Source of the DNA: Gnetum montanum
Lineage: Eukaryota; Streptophyta; Gnetopsida; Gnetales; Gnetaceae
DNA: 64,000 nt
NCBI GenBank assembly: GCA_015680685.1
Contig: MNCI01034666.1
Location: forward strand, 166,384-230,383
Reading direction: 5' to 3'
Both the position numbers and the translations under genes were made by a program. The notes below the pieces were generated by a model. That model did not search any database, was not told the origin of the DNA, and saw nothing but the letters and a program-made list of their open reading frames with translations. Below, piece by piece: positions 1 through 9,893 of the stretch (within the stretch, counting starts at the first letter, position 1; the number at the start of each line of letters is the position of its first letter).

Positions 1-1280
1 TCCCTTTGTGGCGGGAAAACTGTTGGTAGATGTTGCAATTCCTGTTTCAAATTGTCAAACGCACGCTGGCAATTTTCCATCCATTCGAAATTGACCCCCT
101 TTTTAAGCAAGTGCTTTTTATTGGTTAATCTCGAGATGAAATGACATATGAACTGTAAGCGTCCCTGTAACCTGCGTAATTGCTTGAGGTCTGTCGGAGG
201 CATTAACTCGACAATAGCTTTGACCTTATCAGGGTCAACTCGTATGCCGGTTTCCGATACCACAAACCCCAACATGCATCCGGTTTTGACTCCGAATACG
301 CACTTCTTCAGGTTAAGCTGGAGCTCGTATTTAGAGCATCTTTTAAGGACTAACTCCAGATCTCCTAAATGGTCATCATACTTTAAATACTTCATAGCTA
401 TATCATCTACATAATCATTCAGTCTTTCCAAGAGATAGTCGCTAAAGATGTATGTCATGGCCCATTGATACGTGGCTCCAACGTTCTTCAGACCAAAAGG
501 CATCATAGTATAGCAAAAGGTACCCCAGGGTGTCATGAATGTCGTAGTTAATTGATGTTCTGGATTAATGTGAATCTGGTTATAACCAGAGAAGCCATCC
601 ATGAATGATAGGAGTGCATGCCCAGCTGTTGTATCGACTAGTTGATCGATACTCGGGAGCGGTAAATTATCTTTGATTGTGGCCTTGTTCAAATCCCGGA
701 AGTCTATGCAAATGCGTATACTCTCGGTCTTCTTTGGCACGACCACAATGTTAGATACCCAGTCTGAGTAATCGAATGCACGAATGAAACTGGCCTGGTA
801 GAGCTTGGTGATTTCATCATGCACGGCTAGCACGATCTCTGGCTTGATTTTGCGTGCCTTTTGCCTAACTACTTTGATCTATGGGTCTAAGATGATGTTA
901 TGTTGGATTAGCCTGGGATCTAGTCCAGGAATATCCTCGTATGACCATGCGAAGACAGTGATGTTGTCTTGCAGGACCTGTGTTACGGCATCGTGCGTTT
1001 CTTGTTCTAACAAGGAACTGACTTTAAGCGTTTTAGCTTTGCCCCTATCCGTGATGATAGAGACCTCCTCAAGGGGATCTTCGGTTATGTCCCTAGCTTC
1101 CAAGTCTAGCGTGCGCGTCAACTGTTCTGGCCATTTCGGGGACATCTCCGACATAGCTATAGTTACGTCTTCTAAGGGGAGATTAATGTTTATAAAGGCG
1201 GGATCGAATTGCCTAACTATCTTGCCGTATGGGCCAGTCAGAGTTAAAGGTGTTGACAGTGTTGCGTCCATTTGTTTATC
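1..1280 (-). pseudogene. pol: pol 3' exon: RT leader and reverse transcriptase (partial, one nonsense codon)
   Basis: The frame starts right after a splice-acceptor-like TTTTGCAG and stays open to the window edge except for one TAG at 879-881. The leader contains FAWSYEDIPGLDP, the usual lead-in of plant gypsy RTs. RT motifs follow in order: WVSNIVVVPKK, CIDFRDLNKAT, FMDGFSGYNQI, MPFGLKNVGATYQ, YVDDIA (catalytic Asp pair at 402-407) and the thumb segment LQGRLQFICHF. The catalytic core looks complete. RNase H and IN are outside the window. Apart from the single stop, this is the best preserved coding segment of the element. The antiparallel open frame at 805-1311 is a shadow. Confidence 0.9.
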
Positions 1281-1671
1281 CTGCAAAATCGCAAAGTGCG
1301 TAAATGGTTAGAAAGAAGATGACGTGATGGCTAGCAAACGTGGAAAGCTAATAGAATTTTGAATTTTGTAATGAAGTTTTAATCAATGCTACCCGATTAC
1401 GAGGTGATAAGATGTGGTAGTTTAACGTCATTTCAGACAGCGGTGCGTGCGATATCAGCCGCATTAATATCTTGATTTTTGGGTTCCGTTTCAGGAAAGT
1501 CCTGCTGAAATTGGATATCAAGTTGGTGATTCTCGCATACAAATAGACGATTTTTTGGTTAGAACGGACTGTTGGCTATCGTGCGTTCAAATTTGCAGGT
1601 ATTTTCTAGCAAGAGCGAGAAGAGCAGAAGATTTGAAGGTGCAAAGCTGTGCATTTGTTGAAGCTGTGATA

Positions 1672-2900
1672 ATGGCACCTAAGACGAAGAAGAAGAACAC
1701 TAGATTGGCTAAAATCGACGAGGTACAGGAGAACTTGGAGCGTGTTCAACAGGCCGTGGTCGAAGTGCGTGACCCGACACCTTTGAACCGGTAGGTCATT
1801 CTTTGCATGCTCGTGCTATTTTAGCGTTTATGCTATACAACGTTCTTCGTGTAAGTAAGGGTTGGGTTATAGGGCTTGCGTTACAGCGTGGGTTTGGCAT
1901 GGTTGCTTTTATCGCTGTTGTCAGAGACAGACCTTGCGCTGTTGCAAGGGTTTGGGCGATTTCCACATAGATAGCTAAGCCTGGTGTGTAGCGTTTCTAT
2001 GTTAATGATGCAACTGTAAATCTAGGCATTGATCTATGTAGCGTGTTTTCTGTACAGTGTCGTGTTGAAGCCTATTCTGATTGTGTTAGACATCATTGGG
2101 GTTTTGTGTTAGGTAAACCCCATCGTCCCTAATGTCCCTCCTCTGCACACGCGAGTGCAGGGGAAGGCCATCTGATTCTGAAAGGGGGCGCTGGAGTTTC
2201 TGCAGTTCTTACTGCGCAAATTCAGCATCATTGTGTGGTCTAATGTGACCGACGATGTTGCCGGTGCCATTTTAGAGCACCTGTTGGCGGGGTCTGTAGA
2301 GGGGATTTTGGCTTACTTGACAGATAGGGCCATCGACACGGGTGATCCTGAGGACCAAGCGCTGAGCGCCCGAGGCCTAAGGAATTTATGCTGGATCTAG
2401 GAAATGGCCCGTTTCAGTTGTTATCATGCGTATAACACGTTGTTCGTGGCTCGCCATGTTTCAACCTACTTCCAGAACCCACAAGGCACGGTGTACTACG
2501 TGGGTGGGTAAGCAGATTCTGCCAACTATATTGTCTTTGTTACTGCTATAATGTTTGTTATCGTTGTGAAGTGTAAGAGAAGTCTATATACAAAGTGTAA
2601 GTTAAGCCTACGCTGTGTGGTACAGGTTTTTCATACACGATAACAGGTTAATTGGCGATGGTGATGCATTGGCCTGGGCCGAAACGGCAATAATGGCATT
2701 TACCGCCACCAACAACGTGCGTGCCAGCGTTATAGGGCAAATTGGCCATGAGATGCGTGAGTATCACACCCGCTACGAGCGCCCTTTTAAGAATTTCCAG
2801 GAACTCGGGTGGCTGCACGATGACTGGACCTTAGAGTCCCCCCTTACAGTTGAGGACGTGCAGAGAGACCTACCGCCATTCCCTTTGCCCTTCGGACCTG
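1672..2900 (+). other. Antisense gene, exons 1-3 (N-terminal part)
   Basis: Exon 1 starts at ATG 1672 with a Lys-rich tail (MAPKTKKKNTR) and then a short helical stretch; the donor is CCG|GTAGGT. Exon 2 (2113-2507) is open apart from two TGA codons near its start and one TAG near 2398. It contains KGALEFLQFLLRKFSIIVW, which recalls the middle segment of NIF/FCP1-type HAD phosphatases (pattern RPG-x-x-EFL ... F-x-V-x-VWS). The DxDx[T/V] nucleophile motif is not visible, so the match is only suggestive. Exon 3 (2626-2900) encodes a mixed helical region ending LPPFPLPFGPG. The exon 2-3 junction is phase 2 and in frame. Confidence 0.55.
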
Positions 2901-2997
2901 GTAAGGCCGTTGAGTATTCTAATGTTATGCATGTATTTGTGAGTCATGGACATTGCGTAATAGCGTTTCTATTTGACTTGCGTTTTATGTTTTTCAG

Positions 2998-4038
2998 TTA
3001 GGGAATCCCGGGAGATTACCCTTACGATTTTCGGCCGTGAGGCGAGGGATGTCCTCTTCCGCTATGGCGATATTAAGGACGCACAGCGCTGGCTCGGCCA
3101 CTCGGCGGCCCCAGTCGCGGTGACCGACAAGATCCGAGCAGTGGGGTTAATGCACCTATTTTTGGCTGCGACCCCTGATGTCCCTGCCAGTGAAATGATA
3201 GCTTTGGTCAACTCCTTCAGCGAGAAGGCGAAGCATTTTTGCATGCGCATGAATAATGTGAGCGTAAGTTTTTATATCGACGCTCAGCTCTTCGCGGACC
3301 TGTTTGGCATTCCCTCGAACGGCCTACCCGTAAAGGTGAAGACCAAGAGGAGCACTAGATTCCAGGAGTTTCTGAAGAAGTGGGTGAGGATCCCAAAAGA
3401 GACCAAAGGATTTCCTTGTGAGAAATTCGAGATGGGCGCCGCCAAGACATTGTATCCCCTTTTTCGAGCCCGGGCTTTCCCCAAAACCCTCTCGCAGGCG
3501 AAGTTCTTTTCTGTAGAATAGACCCACATTATGCGAGAGGTTCTGGAGGAGGGAACCCGGTTCGATTGGGCAAACCATTTGGCCAACGGACTGTGTAGCG
3601 AAATGGTCAAGCTTCGTAAGAAGCTTGAGTCCCGCTTTAATGTGCATTTCGCCTTTTTCATAGCTTGCCTCCAGCGGTTTGCTAAGTTTCTGGTCATCCA
3701 AAGGAATGGGGTCTGGGAACAGCAAGACCGAGACCAGCTGTCCAAACCTTGGATTGCCCACATTCTCAGCACTACCCATGGGCAGGATCCGTCGGAGGGA
3801 ATCGGGGAGTCGTTGTCTGTAACGACGAAAGGCTTGGCGGCTCCCCAAGTCTGAGGTCTCGACAGCGTGGGCGGGATAATGCCTACCTACACCAGCAACG
3901 CCTCGTGAGGGAAGTGCGTGGCGGAAGAAATTGTGGAACCAGCAGCTCGGCGTAAACGGCTCCGTCTAACCGAGGCTCCTGGGGGTAATGCAAGCCAAAC
4001 TGTTGCGGTCAAGGTTCAGTGGAATAAACCTCCGCCTG
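2998..4038 (+). other. Antisense gene, exon 4 (large central domain)
   Basis: This is the longest exon, 347 codons, interrupted by TAG 3519, TGA 3852 and TGA 3906 in an otherwise continuous frame. It starts SREITLTIFGREARD, includes FYIDAQLFADLFGIPSNG and a helical block around MREVLEEGTRFDWANHLA, and ends with a basic cluster ARRKRLRL that could serve as a nuclear localisation signal. The 'x-I-x-x-x-LFGIP-x-x-G' pattern followed by a helical block loosely resembles the conserved region of plant transposon-associated proteins, but I cannot assign a family. The donor at 4039 is CTG|GTAAGT. Confidence 0.55.
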
Positions 4039-4119
4039 GTAAGTGTTAAAGGATTATAGTACGCAATGTTTTATCTGGATGGTCTGGCATTATACGCTAA
4101 CGTGTGATGGTGTAAACAG

Positions 4120-4594
4120 TAAAAATGACAGGACAATTGACCCCTGAGACAGGGGTGATGGTACTAAGCCGTGGGGAGGGGGCCTCAATTTTGGAAGAAG
4201 AGGCCCCAACTGTTAATGTGAGCCTTGTGCAGGTTCCGGTGCATGAGGAGGCCCCAGCTGCTAGCGAGAGCCGCGTACAGGCTCGGGTGCATGAAGAGGC
4301 CCCAGCTACTGGAACCAGCGACGCACAGACTCTAGTGCGTGAAAGGGAAAAAGATACGGAAGATGTTGATGGGCTTGCCACTGTCACCGGCAGAGGTAAT
4401 GAGTGCGTTAGCGTGTTTGAAGAGTCTTGTTAATAGATGGAGTGTCTAACCATATTACGCTACAGGGGAAGAAGATGCATCTATGTCTGCTGCTGTGAGA
4501 AAAATGTGGAGAGATTTCCCCGACAAATTTGCCTTCATGGAAGGCGTTGTTGATGACATGATCGAGCATTTGGAGCACGTCGAACCTGGCGCTG
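4120..4594 (+). other. Antisense gene, exons 5-6 (repeat linker and acidic segment)
   Basis: Exon 5 (4120-4395) is low-complexity and contains three 16-residue repeats beginning EEAP. Exon 6 (4466-4594) encodes a short module with W-x-x-x-x-DK-x-x-FM (WRDFPDKFAFMEGV). The matching exon of the older copy has WVEITDKIEFMHRM, which anchors the homology between copies. Both flanking introns are phase 1 and under 85 nt. Confidence 0.6.
4197..4340 (+). repeat. Three in-frame 48-bp tandem repeats (16-residue units) in exon 5
   Basis: Units 4197-4244, 4245-4292 and 4293-4340 translate to EEAPTVNVSLVQVPVH, EEAPAASESRVQARVH and EEAPATGTSDAQTLVR. The period is a multiple of three, so copy-number change would not shift the frame. 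Confidence 0.8.
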
Positions 4595-4672
4595 GTATGT
4601 TATAGCCGTAATGAATTTATGACATAATGTTTTAGTAATGTGTCATCCATATTGATGCTTGTTTTCTGTTAG

Positions 4673-5795
4673 GAGCTCACCTCCGATGGGATCCCGCGGA
4701 GCCCCCATCTGATGGGGCGGTCGTGCCACGTCACATTTATGAGGAAATGCGTAAATGTGCGTTACGCTCGACACGCTCTGTATGGGAAAGTAGAAGCGTT
4801 AATGAAAGCCTATGGAAAAGGCTGCAGCGGTCAGAGCAGAGGGTTGAGTCCTTGACCAAAGAAATCGGGGACCTAAGGGCGTGGTACGAATTCCTACAGG
4901 CGCGAGTGACGGGGGTTGAAGACTGGCATACTGCTGTTATCGATCACTCCCGTTATTGGACAGCCATCAAGAACAGCGTACAGACCAGCCGGGCATTAGT
5001 AGAGCAGAGGATGCAAATCGAACTCCTAGCTCATAAAAGCTGGGACTGGAGGGACTACTGCACCAGCGTTCAAGAATGGGGGTAGAAGGAGAAGGACCAC
5101 AAGCACCTATATAAAAGGAAAAGCGCCGCTTATTGAAAACACTACCGCAATTCCGCCATCAAAGCTCGGTCCCTGGAGGTTTTCGTGGACACCATCGGAG
5201 CGTCGGAAGCTTTTAAGAAGTTCGAAGAGCAGGTGACCGTAACTGCTTCCCCAGAGAGGGCAATGGTTTTTCCTGGGAATCAGGCTACGATCCCTACCTT
5301 CTTCCCGGATCTGCCCCGCTGGAGTAGCATGGAGAAAGGGAAGGTGAAAGCTAGAGCTGCGTTGGGCGAGGATGTGTGGCCAGACCTGACGGAAGAAGAG
5401 ATTATGTAGCGCCTATGGGCTAGCCTAGACAAGCTCCCCTTTGCTGCAGAAGTAGGGACGTCGCGAGTAAGTTTATGCATGACTTAGTCAGAAAGTTTAC
5501 TATTTTGTATTGTCTATTCTAATTTTTTGAGGTTATTTGGCTTTAGGTACCGGAAGAAGATAGGGAAAATACGCCAGCTGAGGGGCTGGGAGAGGAAACA
5601 TAGGAAGCAGAGGAGGAACGCAAGAATGAAGAGTGTTCTCCTGTGAAGCCATTGCCAGAACGAGAGCCTCGTGAAGGGGCAATCTTTCATGAAGGCATAA
5701 TTCCTAGAAACGATGGCCCACTGGAGGACGACCTTTTGGGGCTAGATTCAAATTTAAGAGATACCGGTGACAGTGGCAGCAGAGTGAATGCGTAA
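4673..5795 (+). other. Antisense gene, exons 7-8 (coiled-coil region and acidic tail)
   Basis: Exon 7 (4673-5466) encodes a long Glu/Lys/Arg/Leu-rich helix, for example SLWKRLQRSEQRVESLTKEI, that looks like a coiled coil. It is followed by WDWRDYCTSVQEW and EAFKKFEEQVTVTASP. In-frame stops at 5083 (TAG), about 5131 (TGA) and 5407 (TAG) break it. Exon 8 (5547-5795) encodes an acidic, Pro-rich C-terminus ending at TAA. The older copy preserves DWKYYSA-x-VLEWD and SAFNLFERTLIVVNSP at the equivalent places, so this half of the gene is clearly shared by the family. Confidence 0.65.
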
Positions 5796-5991
5796 TTATT
5801 ATTTACGCAAAATTTTATTGATGCAAGGTCGGGTGTTGTTCTGAATAACTGTTGACGGATTGTTGTAAAGTCTAATGAATATTTGAAATGTTAATCAGTT
5901 TGTTGTTTGACTTTTTATGCTTTTGTCTGCGTCAGCGTGAAAATATATGTTAAGGATTCTATCTAAATGATACTGATAGGATGTAATAACT

Positions 5992-6130
5992 AGTTTAAGG
6001 CCGTTACGGGCCAGTTGCGCATTCCAGCGTAAATGGTTATAGTATACAATACTGCGTTACTAGTTTAAGGCCATTGCGGGCCTACTGCGTAAATTACGTA
6101 CAACGGTAATCTTGTATAAATGCGTGAAGT
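5992..6130 (+). repeat. Two diverged 70-bp direct repeats just past the antisense gene
   Basis: AGTTTAAGGCC starts at 5992 and again at 6062, each followed by a G/C-rich GGGCC block. They lie between the antisense gene stop and the pol intron donor. Equivalent AGTTTAAGG-type repeats occupy the same position in the older copy (24457-24660). Function unknown. Confidence 0.6.
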
Positions 6131-6263
6131 AATGTGAAAGCGTAGCTAACGCGGGTACGATAAAACACGCAAAAAAAAATGCAAAGCGTAAACACGGAAA
6201 GCAAATATACTGTAAAACTATGTTGAAACAAAATAAGCTGTTATGGGGAGTACGCTAACTTAC

Positions 6264-7019
6264 AAGAGAATGGTGGTACACGCAGAAGACCATTGTTCAA
6301 CCGTCAATACGCAATTGTCTCTTAATGGCCTTTACGTTGAGCGCTGCATAAGGGCAAGGAGGCTCGTGGTTTGACTCCTCTACGCTATCATCCGGAAATG
6401 GTAGGTCAGCCCAGGCTAGGCCGTCGTCATTGTTGTCGATTTGTTTAGGGGCTTGGAGATGGGACTGATCGTCAGTTGTTTCAATCTCCGAACCCCGTTC
6501 TTCTTCGATGTTATTGAAGGTCCTGGGGATGAGCTCGTTGCCGCGTATGATGACCTCCCCTCCGGCGTAAGGCAGGTGTATCTCTTGGTGTATCGGCAAC
6601 GAAACCGCCCNCGAATAAGGAACGACGTTAGTTGCTGTGCCATCATCTACGTGCACCCTCCGGATCCGGTACTGACCGACCCGAATGGTAATGAACATAG
6701 GCTCAGTCGTTACTTGACCTTTCTCTGGATCACCTTTGACAGAATCATCAAGAAAGGTCAGCGAGGTAGGCTTGGATTGTTCAGCTTCGGAAGGAAACAT
6801 GATAGCGTGTATCGCTTCCTCTTCTGCTGGTAGGTTGGCATCCACTGATATGGATGATAGCATGCGTACCATAGCCTCACGGTGTTCTCGAGATGTCATC
6901 AGCAAGTCGTACAAGCTCATCGTTGTGTTCTTTTGCTTAAGAATTTGTTTGACCTGCGTGAATACATCAAGGAGATCTTTCTCTCGGCCGGGTTGTTTAT
7001 CCCCCTTGTCCTCCTCCAT
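6264..7019 (-). pseudogene. Retropepsin (PR) end of gag-PR frame; middle of the domain missing at an N
   Basis: In frame with gag. MSLYDLLMTSREHREAM leads into the aspartic protease active site, seen as RVHVDDGTATNVVP (the D-x-G-T triad read as DDGT). Straight after it is an N at 6611, then LPIHQEIHLPYAGGEV. The older copy (about 25530-25270) has about 220 bp more at this point, encoding the flap region and the C-terminal LGKPWL motif. So either this copy has a deletion or the assembly dropped sequence there. A TGA at 6299-6297 precedes the putative splice donor. Confidence 0.8.
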
Positions 7020-9893
7020 TCAGCCCAAGAGACGAATCTCTCGAGGCAGAGCAGTGTCAGTGGGGGGGTTGTTCTTTCTCCTGCCAAGAGAAGGTGGCTG
7101 TGTTTTTGTACCTTTAGCCTGCTTCTGAGGCACAGACAAAGGCACAGAGGCCAGGGGCCTGGGCTTAGGGAATCCAGACGTAAGGTGGTCTTTTGTAGCA
7201 TTAACTGTAGTGTCCTCCTCCTTTCGCTTAGGAGGCGATGACTGATTATTTTGACCGGAAGTCTACCCCTGTGTGAGAGGAGCAGGCCGTGGTTCCGGCG
7301 CCCTGATAATGAAGGGCGCTCTAGGCGTGGGCGCAGACGGAGCCACGGCTTAAGTGCTACCGCGCGACTGAGGGTGCACCTGGGAAGGTGCCCGTATGAT
7401 GAAAGGTGGTTGTGAGACCCCACTAGCTACCGTTGAAGTAGTTGGCCCCCTTGGTGAGCTGGCAGGCACGCGCAAAACAAAAGGCTGTTTTGGCGGTCCC
7501 TTACGCTCACCGTCCGTACTCACCATAGTGATTGTATAAGGATTGTAGGTTGCGTTCAGTGGGTCCTTATATACATGCAGTGTTTGGTTTTCTGGATGCG
7601 TTGGGTTACTGCTGTCTAATTTTAGATGACCTTCGTCGATCATGCATTGAATGTCGTCCTTCAACGCCCAGCAGTAATCCGTGTCGTGACCACACATCTG
7701 GTGGTAGTCACAGAAACGGTCCAGCCAAAAAGATCTCGGAACTGCTGGTTCATTAGGTAAGGCTAAAGAAGGATCCTTCAGTAGTTCACAGTGACGTCTG
7801 TGACGCTTCAGGGCTTTCTCGGACACCTTCTTAGGTTGAATGTGTCCTGCCGCTAACAGTTGTTTCAGCAATTCAGAATGCTTTACAGGTAAAGCCGCAT
7901 ATTTTGAACGATCTTTACGCTCAAAATTTGGCTTTGGCTGGGGGGGACCTTCAGGGGAAGCTGTGGTTTGGCTGGTGCTAGCACCAGCCGTGGCCTCGGG
8001 AGGCGCTGCCGTGGGTGCCTTCTTTTTCTTGTTCTTTGGGTTTTCAGTCAGCGCTGCTATCGTCGTTATTGCCGCCTTACCCTTGTCTTTGGCCTTGTTG
8101 TGTGCATTCCTGTAGGCGACATATGTCGGGTCTTTGCTGGCCTCTGCAGCATCTTGGATGCCTCTAACTTGTGCGAAGGCCTGATGTAGGTTACTAGGGG
8201 AAAGGTAATACAGCTTCGACTTGATGAAGTCGTTGACTACCCCTTTCAACATAGAGAGCGTATGTGAGTCCGCGATCGGTTCGCGGATCTCATTCAAGGT
8301 AGCAGTCCAGCGCTGTATAAACTTTTAGAAGGGCTCGAGCGGGTCTTGTTTCACCCCCATGAGCTGATCTAGTGTGACTTCCGGCTTCAGGTTGTATTTG
8401 AAGTGGGTCACAAACTGAGTCAGCAGCTCTTCCAAGGTCGAGATGGAAGAGCGTGGGAGGGCTCGGTACCAGTCCAAGGCTTTCCCTGTCAATGACATCG
8501 CAAAGACTCTGATAATCGTATGTGGCCACTGTTGAAGCAACAACAATTCAGATCGAAAGGTGACTAGGTGAGCGTTGGGATCCCCCTCCCCATTGTATTT
8601 GGTGAAATGGGGGAGGGACATCCCCGACAGTAATGACAACATAGGGATCGCTGAACTGATCGGATCGTCCTGGTAAAAGTCCATGATCTAGACGGTGTCA
8701 GAACCAGCAGTCTTGAGGCGTCGAACCTCTTCTGTTAGAGTCTAGATCAGCTAGAAGGCTTGGTCCAGGCCTATTAACGGAGGTGTTTGTGTGGATGGCA
8801 CGGGAGGTTGGACCGGGAGGGCGGTGCCAGGAAAGGGAAAAGACGGGCGGGATCGACCGGCCGCTAGCGGGGCGGGGACCCCGACAGGTGGGGGAGCCTG
8901 TGAAGACCATCACCCGCTGGTCTACGCAAGGGGGTTGACCGCCGCCTGCTACACGAGATAAGGATGTAAATACTGTGGTACCCCCTGTGGAACATACATT
9001 GCTGGTGTGACCGGGAGTTGCGCGCCGTACACCACAGATTGGGTCTGTTGCGCCGCCGGGTTGGCCCATTGACCTGCAGCAGGCTGGTGGGCATAAGTTG
9101 GTTGGACGGCTGCGGTAACTTGTTGGGTTGGAGGGGGCGGACACAACAAGGTTTGCACTAGGCGCGTCGCGGATACGTTGTAGGGTTGTATTTGAGGAAT
9201 GAAGTGGGGCGCAATGGTCGTCGGGACCACCACTGGGATGTTAAGTATGCGTGGTGATGAAACTGCCCCCGTGTTATTGTGGGGAATTTGTACTTGCAGC
9301 CCAGACGGTTGCATAGCAGCCTATGGAAGGACAGGGACGTGCATCTGTGCCGTCGGGGCCATGTTAAGAGAGGCGGCCTCTCCGTTGGAAGGAAAGAGGG
9401 GATTTGCGTACGTATGGGGGCTTAGGGCATGGAACGAAGGTTCCAAAGTATGGAACGAATATTCCGACTAGGCTGCAAATTTGTCCTCTTCCACCTCCCC
9501 ATGCTGGGGCTCCAGCACCACTTGTGAAGCCTGGCCTTTTGCCATGACCAACTACATAATAAGCTCGTGTTGGTGTTCAGTCAAGGGGATTATGTCGTAA
9601 GCTGTTGGCTTAAAATCATAGCCCCCTCGGTGGAGCACCTCAAAGTTCCATTTCGCTTCAAGCTCAGCTCGGCTGAGAGCCAGCCTCACCTGGATCTTAA
9701 CACATATGAAATTGTATTCTTCAGGGGTTATAACTGTGAAAATAGGCTCTTTTCCCTGAAGCCGCAATGAATGGCGCAATGGTCCCTGCGATTCTATTGC
9801 ACTCGGAGCTGGTCAGGTGACAATAGTGTTCATGGATGTGGCACCCAGATCAGTATGGGCCATGGCAGTTGTGGTTGTGTACAAAGAATCCAT
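7020..9893 (-). pseudogene. gag: gag polyprotein of Ogre-like copy 1
   Basis: One reading frame runs from ATG 9893 through PR to 6264, broken by scattered nonsense codons (for example 9552-9554, 8949-8951, 8325-8327, 7350-7352). The N-terminal part (PEEYNFICVKIQVRL) is followed by a Gln/Pro-rich linker. The capsid-like core contains FTKYNGEGDPNAHL and ALDWYRALPRSSISTLEEL, typical of plant gypsy gag. A Lys-rich region and a zinc knuckle CDYHQMCGHDTDYC (spacing C-x2-H-x4-H-x4-C, as in many plant gypsy gags) come next. The start at 9893 is the first ATG in frame after the PBS leader. The older copy aligns along this whole length. Confidence 0.85.

Larger units (their letters stand above)
1672..5795 (+). 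pseudogene. Antisense eight-exon gene inside the retrotransposon pol intron
   Basis: Proposed exons are 1672-1790, 2113-2507, 2626-2900, 2998-4038, 4120-4395, 4466-4594, 4673-5466 and 5547-5795, ending at TAA 5793-5795. All introns are GT-AG and short (about 70-120 nt) except the first (about 320 nt). Reading phase carries correctly across every junction from exon 2 to 8; introns 3 to 6 are all phase 1. The exon 1 to 2 phase does not match, so that junction is uncertain or frameshifted. The product would be roughly 1,100 residues with no family I can name firmly. Nonsense codons occur in exons 2, 4, 7 and 8, mostly TGA where CGA is likely or TAG where CAG or TGG is likely, so this copy is dead. 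A homologous gene sits in the same place in the older copy at 22430-24087. Confidence 0.72.
1281..6263 (-). other. Putative pol intron between PR and RT, hosting an antisense gene
   Basis: On the minus strand the PR frame reads to CTT (6266-6264) and meets GTAAGTTA, a near-consensus plant donor. At the far end, TTTTGCAG (ending 1281) precedes the RT frame at GAT (1280-1278). A branch-point-like TTCTAAC lies about 25-30 nt upstream of the acceptor in a pyrimidine-rich stretch. Donor and acceptor are both phase 0, so splicing would join PR to RT in frame. One TGA at 6299-6297, just before the donor, looks like a decayed CGA. Ogre elements are known to have a PR-RT intron; a length near 5 kb and an antisense passenger are unusual. 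Splicing itself is inferred. Confidence 0.6.

Noticed and set aside
148-414. Plus-strand open frame in RT
   Set aside because: Shadow of the minus-strand RT domain containing YVDD.
805-1311. 168-codon open frame on the plus strand
   Set aside because: It lies exactly antiparallel to the RT leader, whose minus-strand frame has clear RT-associated motifs. It is a shadow.
1672-5795. The antisense gene as an ordinary host gene that the retrotransposon landed around
   Set aside because: Gag-PR and RT flank it in one colinear element, the splice phases fit, and an older copy carries a homologous gene at the same place.
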